From Limnanthes douglasii subsp. nivea (Eukaryota > Streptophyta > Magnoliopsida > Brassicales > Limnanthaceae), in assembly GCA_036936605.1 (NCBI GenBank), contig JAUPFV010000003.1, forward strand, positions 81,700,273-81,764,272: DNA of 64,000 nt, written 5' to 3'. The position numbers were made by a program, and so were the translations under genes. Positions 56,221-64,000 of the stretch are shown piece after piece; within the stretch, counting starts at the first letter, position 1; the number at the start of each line of letters is the position of its first letter. A model generated the notes under the pieces. The model made no database searches. It had not been told where the DNA came from and saw only the letters and a list, made by a program, of their open reading frames with translations.

Positions 56221-58199
56221 GGGACAAGAGAAGTTTTTCTAGAAATTACAGATTCTTAAAAGAAGATGAACTCCTGTCCGGCTCCGGTATCGTTTGTATG
56301 ATCAATCCACCATGGGAAGTAGGTAGTTTGGCAACGATTCTTGCTTTTTTTTCTCTATTTCCAATTCGAAAAAATTCAGCCAGCCTCCTTTAACCAAGGC
56401 TGTTCAAGTCATGAACATAAAAGTTCTGAGAATGGTTAGAAAAACTAAGAAAAAACTGATGATTTGAAGTTTATCTCTCTATAAATTGAATTCGAAATTT
56501 TTTCTCACTCTAGGAATAGAAACAGTAAAACAATCACACTTATATAGTTGAGAAAATCACTTGAGTACTTTACCTATGGGAGATGAATTGTTTGAATAAT
56601 AATTATGGGCTATTAACCATAGACCAATTAATTTTTGAAGGATAGGTGCAAGTACCTAAAGAAAAACAGTTGAGAGGTCTAATTAGAGACTAACACGTGT
56701 AAATAGAAGTAACTTGTTAAAGTCGCCACCTTTGAGTTTTTTTAGGAAATGAAGAATTACTCCAGGCTTTAATCGGATTTTTTCTATAATGGTTAGTTCT
56801 TCTAAAAAAATTGAAATACCTAAAGGGGCTAATGATGGGTTCGGATATTATTGGAAGTGTACTTTAGGACTATCTGAAGGGGTAATTCGGGCAGAATCCA
56901 TAAAGTTTGATGAATGAACAGTAAGCTCAAGTCTCAGCTGTGTGCTAAACCATTTTCGGCCTTGGGCTTTAGAGTCTTTAAGGCTGGCCCGAATCCAAGA
57001 TCTGACCCGAACGGCCCATTGGTCCTAAAACAAAAGTATAAATACCCAACCAACCACATTAAATAAGTTTGACTTTTTCTAAGAAATATAATTACTAGCA
57101 TACACCACTCTTATCTCTATACTAACTACTTAAAACTTTAATACCCATTCGATAAATTACCCAAAATACCCTTCGATTAGAGATTATCCACACCAACGAT
57201 AATTTCAATGATAGATCATGATCCATCTATCGACGAAGTCATAGAAATAAAGACTCGTGATCTTCGTTCATATGTTTCGATAGTTCCAATCACATATTTT
57301 TAGCAGCTCGCACAAGACTTGCGTGAGGAGCATGTTAACAATTTTAACACTTTAGAGGTTATATTGAGCACTCCAGTCATGCGAGTAAGATCAATGATCA
57401 AGCCTCCCGAGTGCAATACGGAGGATGAATGAGATAAAAAAATGATTTACATGATAGCAAAGGGCCACAAAACCATCACCAACGCACGCAAAGTCCCTCC
57501 TCATGAGCTAGATCTAGGAAGAGCAAACACAATTTAGTTTAAGGCTTTTCCGGCAAGAATGGAAGATGGCAACATAAAAAAGAGCAAAACTTTTTGTCAA
57601 AACATGTTGGTGAAAGTAATAAGGAACGATTGTAAGATTTAAGGGTTTCCAAACATAGGCGTGGTAAAGGTCATATTATACTAACAACAGATGTTTTGCT
57701 CCAGCCAAATGAGCAGCATGTTTTATCAGCAATACCTAGACTTCAACCAAATTACCAGCAAGCTCTTCTGAGGTTCTAGACGAACCATCAATAGGACCTT
57801 CAAGTTTTCCAGGATTGTAACCAAATCCTCAAAGAGCTTCTTTGGTGTTCTAGTTGAACTAACAAAAAAATATTATTATACCACCAGGGGATCAACCTAG
57901 ATATTAGCATGATCACATAATCTATTCGGGTCCATTAGAATCATTAACAATCGATATTTCGAATAAAAAATAGTACCACTCTTTCGGTTGACAAATGATA
58001 GGGGTCAGGATATCAACAAGACTACCCGTTCATCAGAAAAACAAACAAAAATAGGTTAAGTGTTATTTTAGATGATGATGATAACTTGTTCAATAAAGAG
58101 TCTTCATTAGCTTCAGATATCTTATATGAATATTAGCCACCAACAACCATAAGATGGATAAATATAGTGGCAATGGAGACTTTAAACATCATATAGAGT
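56221..58199. other. Spacer, possibly 5' part of a gypsy element
   Basis: No clear coding region. The part from about 57200 could be decayed gag of the gypsy element that follows (same strand), but I see no diagnostic motif. Confidence 0.3.
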
Positions 58200-58635
58200 A
58201 ATTTATAAGCGAGACGATGTGGGGCGGGGTGGAATATCTGTGAATAAGATGTTATTATTTATGGATGCATATTGTGGATACAACCAAACACAGATGTATA
58301 AATATGATCATGAGAACATAAGTTTTATCACGAAAAATGAACTATATTTCCACAAAGTAATGTCATTTATGTTGAAGAACATTGGGGATACGTGTCAATG
58401 ACTTATAAACGAGTTTTTTGAAATAAAACTTGGTCGAGACATACAAGATTATATTGACAACATGTTGGTCACCCCCATTAAGAAGAATATCATTTGAATG
58501 ACGTGTCCGAAACATTTTCTAATACCAAACTTATTAATCTAAATATCAATCCAAAGAAATCAATTTTTGAAGTCAAGTCTGGCAAGTTTCTCGAGTTCAT
58601 TGTCAATGAAAAAGGCATTAAAGTTGTTCATAGTA
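58200..58635 (+). pseudogene. Ty3/gypsy reverse transcriptase fragment
   Basis: Plus-strand codons read LLFMDAYCGYNQTQMYKYDH, KVMSFMLKNIGDTCQ, then after a TGA LINEFFEIKLGRDIQDYIDNM. After a frame change comes NLNINPKKSIFEVKSGKFLE. This is the order seen in gypsy reverse transcriptases of the Athila/Tat type. The catalytic YIDD is YIDN here. No LTR or other domains found. Confidence 0.82.
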
Positions 58636-59727
58636 AAGGCAATAAAACATGATAACTGGTAAAATTCACTTCATATATAAAAACTAAAAATTACCCCAAA
58701 CATATAAAATTTGGTCATAAAATTTCCCCAATCATGAAGAATTTTGGTCACGGGATTACCTTCGGGCTTATAAAAACACCAAGCTAATAACATGTGATAT
58801 AGTACCTACTGGGGATTTTCTCCAACCTGCGAGATCAAAACTCCACCTTTGGCAGACTATGTAGTGGCTTTGGAAATCTCATATTTGGCTCATCTGAAGG
58901 ACGGGAGAAAAATCATTTCGCCAAGTTGCACAATAATCGGATCAACAGCATCCGTACAACCTTTTTAATCTTTGGCCAGTCATGTCAACTATTGTTTTTA
59001 AGCTTCCATATGTTATTCATAACCATATAACATTTTTCCATTGTGGTTATAAGAGGTTCACGTTTGATAAAACTGTATTCGCATATATATTTTTTCCTTT
59101 CTTCATTTTCATAAGGAGTTTAGTGTTGATTTTAGGATATTATGCATGGAACAGAAGCACGATTCTTTTTCCAACCTTGTGAACATCATATTTGACTTTT
59201 CCAAGCATTTCTTTCATAAAAACTAACCTCCACTTTAGCTTGTTCACCATATTTTGCAGCTAAAGTATCTTTCAGCTTCTTTTTGGGATAAGGCCTCTTC
59301 TAGTTGTATTCGTAACTCTTCATTTTCAAATTAAGCTACTATTAATTCAGCCACAAGAAATCGTTGTACTTTAACTAATTTAGCGTTAACAACATTTAAC
59401 TTATTGTGGCCTGAGGAATGAATTCGACCTCGATAAGAATTATCATGTGAAGAAAATCTGCAAGGCTGAACAATAACAAGTATTGTTGGGTGATAGCCTT
59501 AAATACCCGAAGAAATTTTGAAATCAAGAAAGCCTTAGACGACATTTGGCCTTCAAGACTAGTCATGCTCTTAGTCTTAGCTTGAAGTTCATCTCTCGAT
59601 ACATCTTTGGTCATCATCTTATTTTGAAGCTCATTATTTCAATTTTGCTTTGGCATTTATTTCTATTTAAAGGTTCATCTTTCAATTATGCACTATCTTC
59701 AAACAACTCACCATCAGCCTCTAATAT
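58636..59727. other. Spacer without recognised genes
   Basis: AT-rich. No family recognised in the short open stretches. Unit homology resumes at about 59728 (TTGTTTTCTTATTTACACAA). Confidence 0.35.
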
Positions 59728-60052
59728 TGTTTTCTTATTTACACAACTCATTTGCATATAATTTTGCAACCGAAAACAGTTTCCTTTCGGCAACCAATTA
59801 ACACTTAATTACCCGAACGTAACATATATGATTTTTTCCAACCAAATTCCACGTTCTTTCGCAACTGGAATACAATTTGATTTTCAGACTAATTTTGGGA
59901 TCCGGTTATTTTTAATTTCACAACTAAATGTAGTCCTAACTAAAATTCAAATAATAATATATTGCATGGATCTAGTTTTGTTCATTTACAAAAAAAAACA
60001 AACGATATTTTCAGATTTTTTTTGGAAGCGATGGTTTGAAAGATATAGCATT
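59728..60052. mobile_element. Inverted-repeat transposon, right part
   Basis: Matches about 11940-12262 of U1. The left arm is missing because the foreign spacer ends inside the element. As in U1, the right end continues directly (GGTTTGAAAGATATAGC) without the gene-fragment insertion. Confidence 0.6.
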
Positions 60053-60325
60053 AAAATATAAAAAACACTCAAAAGAGAAATCAAAAGAGAAATCGGTTAA
60101 GGAGTATATTGGGATTAAGAGAAATTCCACGTGGTTATCTGTACTTAAGTTTTAAAACCAAGTGGATATGAGTAGTTTTTCAAGCCTGCATGGCTATTAG
60201 TAAATAGTTTTGATCCCAAATTATTATTGGTATGGTTACCCTTTGCATAAACTTAAACACTAAACTAAACCCTTCTCCCCGAGCCTTCGAAATCAGACCA
60301 ACTCTCTCTCTAACTCCGCAGCTAG
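60053..60325. other. Spacer before PPDK fragment, U4/U5
   Basis: Homologous to 12263-12529. No gene. Confidence 0.5.
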
Positions 60326-60552
60326 CAACTTCTTCTGCCTTGTCCTGTCCTTACAGTATTATATTGTTTCCTTCTGCATGCCGTGCTTCAGCATCATCAG
60401 CGCTGGAAAGGATCTGCCCAACCGCAGCTCCACGAGATGCAAGCAAACCTTGTGCTATCACTTTGTCTTTGTATGCAGACGGGTCTTCCAACTGCGGGTG
60501 AAGGAGTTGGTCCAAATGCTGAGGCGTTGCCATCTTTACAGTTGTGCGAGTC
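60326..60552 (-). pseudogene. PPDK gene fragment, antisense, third copy
   Basis: Same 60-codon PPDK linker fragment and same frame break as the other two. One residue differs near the end (ARHAEGNN). Confidence 0.8.
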
Positions 60553-60928
60553 TATATTCGTGAACCATGTCGACTACTATATATCTTCACAACACATTTA
60601 CCGGTGGCGCTTACCTGTTCTACATTCCAGCATCAACACCCTATTTTCTTAAATTGTGAATCAATATCCATCAAAACCTTACTTCTAACTTTAACTGAAA
60701 ATACTCTACTAACCGACCAAGGCATGTTGACCTATAGCCTTTGGACAATTACGCAAATTATTCCATTGCCTTGTTTGACTAGTCTTCGAACTTGAGCTTG
60801 ATCAAGGGGAAAGGCTTTTATACAAAAACTATAATGACTTCACATGGTCATCATCTCTATCTCATCGACAAGGATAAGGACGGCATTCAAATTGTTGTGC
60901 ATGTTAGGTTGCAGGACAAGTCCTTGCG
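60553..60928. other. Spacer between PPDK fragment and SAUR5 promoter
   Basis: Homologous to 12757-13142 and containing the intact copia C empty site (GTGAATCAATATCCATC, about 60656). No gene. Confidence 0.5.
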
Positions 60929-60931
60929 AAG

Positions 60932-61294
60932 TGTCTCCTACCATCCGGGAAACAGATCATAATATTATCCTTCATAAACCTCTCATCCTTGCAAATTTTA
61001 TCATCGAACTTGTAGGACAGGTCTGTCTGTCAGCCTATAGTCCTTTCAAAGTTTCTAAGCCTTTTATTTCCGTCAAGTTGGTGTGGGGGACAAAACCATG
61101 TGAAATGCTTTAATAGTCCAGCCCCAGCTGATACCACAGGTTAGAGGACACGGATTTCAAATTGAAATGCTATTCTATCTATATATACCCACATGACATT
61201 GTTCAACCTCCAAACCCACAACTCTTCACATTCCAAATTCATCGATTAAACAAAAAAATACTAAGAAGCTCTAAAATCTTTTTTTTGGAGAAAC
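60932..61294 (+). promoter_or_regulatory. SAUR5 promoter region
   Basis: TGTCTC at 60932-60937 and TATATATA at 61180-61187. Confidence 0.6.
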
Positions 61295-61579
61295 ATGGGT
61301 GTTCGTCTTCCAGGTGTTGTTTCTGCTCTCCGACGGTCCGTTTCCTTGACAAAGAAATCAGCTCCGAGAAATTCGGATGTACCAAAAGGCTTCTTTGCAG
61401 TTTATGTTGGTACTCATATGAAGAGATTTGTAGTTCCTGTATCCTACTTGAACCAGCCGTTGTTTCAAGATTTGCTAAGTCGAGCCGAAGAAGAATTTGG
61501 ATTTGATCATCCCATGGGTGGCTTGACCATTCCTTGCGACGAAGATCTATTTGTTAGTCTCACTTCTCAGCTTCAATAG
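61295..61579 (+). CDS. SAUR: SAUR family auxin-responsive protein (SAUR5)
   Basis: A 94-codon intronless gene with a protein identical to SAUR1, 2 and 4. It has G at the variable proline codon (61459), as in SAUR1. Upstream is ordinary unit DNA with an antisense PPDK fragment about 740 bp before the ATG, so this copy best represents the undisturbed promoter. Copia D begins about 400 bp after the stop, in opposite orientation, as for SAUR4. Confidence 0.96.
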   Translation: MGVRLPGVVSALRRSVSLTKKSAPRNSDVPKGFFAVYVGTHMKRFVVPVSYLNQPLFQDLLSRAEEEFGFDHPMGGLTIPCDEDLFVSLTSQLQ

Positions 61580-61612
61580 ATTAAACACACTGGAGGCAAG
61601 ACAATTTTGTAA
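61576..61612 (+). promoter_or_regulatory. DST-like motif after SAUR5
   Basis: ATAGATT over the stop codon and CAATTTTGTAA at 61602-61612. Confidence 0.4.
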
Positions 61613-61976
61613 AGGCAGATTAGCATGTTACATATATACGTTTAGCTGAAATGAGATAGGACACTTGCTGTCATGTAAATAGGATACTCATACATCAATT
61701 TTTAACTTTTATCTCCAACCATGACTCATGCAAATATTTTGTCTATTTTTAACTTTAATCTCCAACCATCCGGCATGCAAAGTAATGAATCACATCCAAA
61801 ATAATAACCAAATTTGTCATAAAATAACTGACGCTTTTATTTATTTTTTATTCTAACAATAAAACTACTTTGCATTCTATAAAACAAATCACCTATGGAC
61901 GATAAACCACCGAAATGAAAATACATGAAACCAATAATAGTTTGTATTTTTTTCTTCTTGTAATTTGTTTATATAT
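61613..61976 (+). other. SAUR5 3' flank
   Basis: Unit flank ending TTTGTTTATATATA at the copia D boundary. No gene. Confidence 0.6.
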
Positions 61977-62433
61977 AGTCAGATTTTGAAGAAAAGATGA
62001 AAGTTTAGATTTAGTATTTTTTATAATTTGTTTTCTCAATTTGTTCAGTGTACACAGTACAATATATATAGAGATTCAGAGGGTGTAACAACCTTGGGAA
62101 TATTCCCATGTGAGGTTTGTTACACCTTGTTACAGGCTGTTTAGCTACAGGCCGATTGTAATTCTCGAACAGGCTTTAGTCAATAAAATTGGGCTTCACT
62201 CTTTAGAAACAGACCCATACACACATAAGACCAAGACCCATTTAGAGGCCCAAGTCTGATCCATGACTAAACCCGGCCTTAGACACCAACTAGGGTTTAG
62301 TCAGTCTCAGACAGTACTTCGAACACTTCACTCTTCTCTGCCTCTCTTCTTTTTCTCTTCTTTCTTCTTCTCTTCTCTCTTCTTCTCTTCTCTGGTGTGC
62401 ATGGTATGCTTGAGACCAGCACTACCTTCAACA
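61977..62433 (-). repeat. Copia D 3' LTR, U5 copy
   Basis: Nearly identical to 41749-42205, ending CTTCAACA before TCCCCCCTC. Confidence 0.75.
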
Positions 62434-64000
62434 TCCCCCCTCAAACGCAGTGGCGATTCAGACAGCCCGAGTTTGTCGCGAAGGTACAAGAACCGAGAAG
62501 AAGTTAGGGCTTTGGTCAGGAAGTCTGCGATTTGGTCCAAAGAAGGTACGTATCTGATCTGCACCGAGCCTTGTAGAACTTGGTCTCGTATAAAATGTAC
62601 ATCTAATTCTATGTGTTTTGTTCTTGCATGGAATACAGGGTTGGAGGCTAAGGAACTGGCTCCAAGATTATCACACCACATCACTGAAGGTGGTATGAGT
62701 GGGATCTGGAGTTCAGACAGCAGTGACTTCAACCAGATGAGCTCAGCAGAGAGATTTGCCAAGGCGCGGTACTCCGATTCAGTGGAGGAACGGGCAACAA
62801 CATTCTGTTTCTTGGATGACCAAGAAATAAGTGTTTCGCCCAGGAACACACAGTATGCCCCCACACTGTGACGATCATTTGGGGAAGCAGCCCAATCGGC
62901 ATCCGAGTAGCCATGGAGCTGCAGTTGGTAGCACGGCTTTAAATGAAGCCCCAGCCAGTGTGTGCCAGATAAGTACCTAACAACACGTTTTAGACTTTTC
63001 CAGTGTCTAGAAGTAGGGTTCTGTTAATGCTGACTTAGGCTATTAACTGCAAAAGCAATATCTGGTCTAGTATGAGTCAGGTATTGCAGCGCGCCTAACA
63101 AACTTCGGTATTGTGTAGGGCAGAACAATGGAGACCCATCAGAAGCGGAATGCTGAGTGCCAGCCACCATGGGAGATGGACATGGCTTGGACAGAGACAG
63201 GCCTTGAGCACTAAGTAAGTCCTCGATATACTTGTGTTTTGTTAGGTATAAACCACTGGGATCACGATGAACCTCTATTCCCAGGAATAGACTGAGTGGT
63301 CCCATGTCTTTGAGTGCAAATATAGCATTGAGATTGTGTATGAATTGAGTCAAGCATGTTGTGTCATTACCTGTTACAATAATGTCATCCACATACACAA
63401 GGATTAGGAGAATAGATGTTTTAGAGACCAGATAGAACAAAGATGAGTCTGCCTTAGAATTACAAAGTGTCCCTCAGTCTAGAGTACCAGGCTCGAGGGG
63501 CTTGTTTCAGACCATAAATATCCTTATGTAGCTTGCAAACATGTGTAGGATAAGTAGAATCAATAAATCCCTGAGGTTGTGTCATATACACAGTCTCTTG
63601 TAGAACCCCATTGAGAAACGCGTTATTAATGTCCAGTTGCCTCACTGACCAGTTCTTAGAGGCAGCAATAGTGAGAATTAGCCTCACAGTCGATGCCTTG
63701 ACCACTGGACTGAAGGTCTCATAGAAATCAATCCCTGGTTGTTGATGAAACCCCTTAGCCACCAGTCGAGCCTTATACCTTTGAATAGAACCATCCAGAC
63801 CATATTTGACTTTGTATATCCACTTACATTCAATAACATTAGATGCAGTAGACTCAGGAACCAGAGACCAGGTCTTATTAGCCAGTAAAGCTTTATATTC
63901 AGTAGTCATAGCAGTTTTCCACTCAAGATGCCCAATTGCCTCAGTAAAACAAGTAGGTTCAAACACAGTTTTGTTAGCAGTAGTTAAAGACCCTACATAT
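62328..64000 (-). pseudogene. Copia D pol 3' half, U5 copy
   Basis: RNase H (62328-62864 and upstream) and reverse transcriptase with LVYVDDIIVTG, as in U4. It shares the TAA after NSLSQH, and in addition a 17-base deletion near 63465 (compared with 43240-43260) shifts the frame within the reverse transcriptase. Upstream codons to the edge are open ([20 protein letters not shown]). Confidence 0.87.

Larger units (their letters stand above)
40697..60928 (+). repeat. Tandem unit U4 (with a foreign block)
   Basis: Holds SAUR4, part of copia D, a duplicated 3' flank and a truncated copia B (copy 4). Unrelated DNA follows at 45724-59727, then the inverted-repeat transposon end and the PPDK fragment. 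Confidence 0.75.
60929..64000 (+). repeat. Tandem unit U5 (partial, runs off the window)
   Basis: Promoter, SAUR5, 3' flank and copia D up to the right edge. Confidence 0.83.
61977..64000 (-). mobile_element. Ty1/copia family D, U5 copy, cut by window edge
   Basis: Minus-strand element with 3' LTR 61977-62433 and the pol 3' half, continuing past the window. The same left boundary as in U4 shows a single insertion that was then duplicated with the unit. Confidence 0.9.

Overview
This is plant nuclear DNA, most likely from a eudicot. It contains intronless SAUR genes, plant-type Ty1/copia and Ty3/gypsy retrotransposons primed by initiator Met-tRNA (TGGTATCAGAGC-type sites), an L1-type LINE, and fragments of plant genes (pyruvate phosphate dikinase, a PPR protein). 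Nothing bacterial is present. I cannot name the species.

The backbone is a broken-up tandem array of a roughly 9-kb unit. Each unit reads left to right: auxin-response motif and TATA box, a SAUR gene, its 3' flank, one ancient copia element (family B), a flank, a degenerate inverted-repeat transposon, and an antisense PPDK gene fragment leading to the next unit. Five units can be traced, taking the conserved TGTCTC block as the start: U1 from 4111, U2 from 13143, U3 from 29882, U4 from 40697, U5 from 60929 to the window end. Four carry an intact 94-residue SAUR with an identical protein (4475, 13509, 41064, 61295). U3 has lost its SAUR by deletion. Family B inserted once before amplification: its target duplication (AGACA), its LTRs and its inactivating mutations are shared between units.

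Younger events decorate individual units. Family A copia (minus strand, 1-4110, running off the left edge) landed 3 bp upstream of the SAUR1 auxin motif. Family C copia (24804-29613) is complete, with apparently identical 321-bp LTRs, a perfect 5-bp target duplication and one open 1383-codon polyprotein. Family D copia (41749-44080 and 61977-64000) sits behind SAUR4 and SAUR5. A 1195-bp non-autonomous LTR element E (39398-40592) has an interior made almost entirely of tandem repeats. U2 and U3 also carry a large inverted-repeat insertion with PPR and coiled-coil gene fragments in opposite orientations.

Between U4 and U5 the array is interrupted by about 14 kb (45724-59727) of unrelated, heavily decayed DNA: a copia LTR and gag fragment, a minus-strand LINE and a gypsy reverse transcriptase remnant, separated by AT-rich sequence in which I recognise no gene. 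The only clearly functional host genes are the four SAURs. The only element that looks capable of autonomous transposition is family C.
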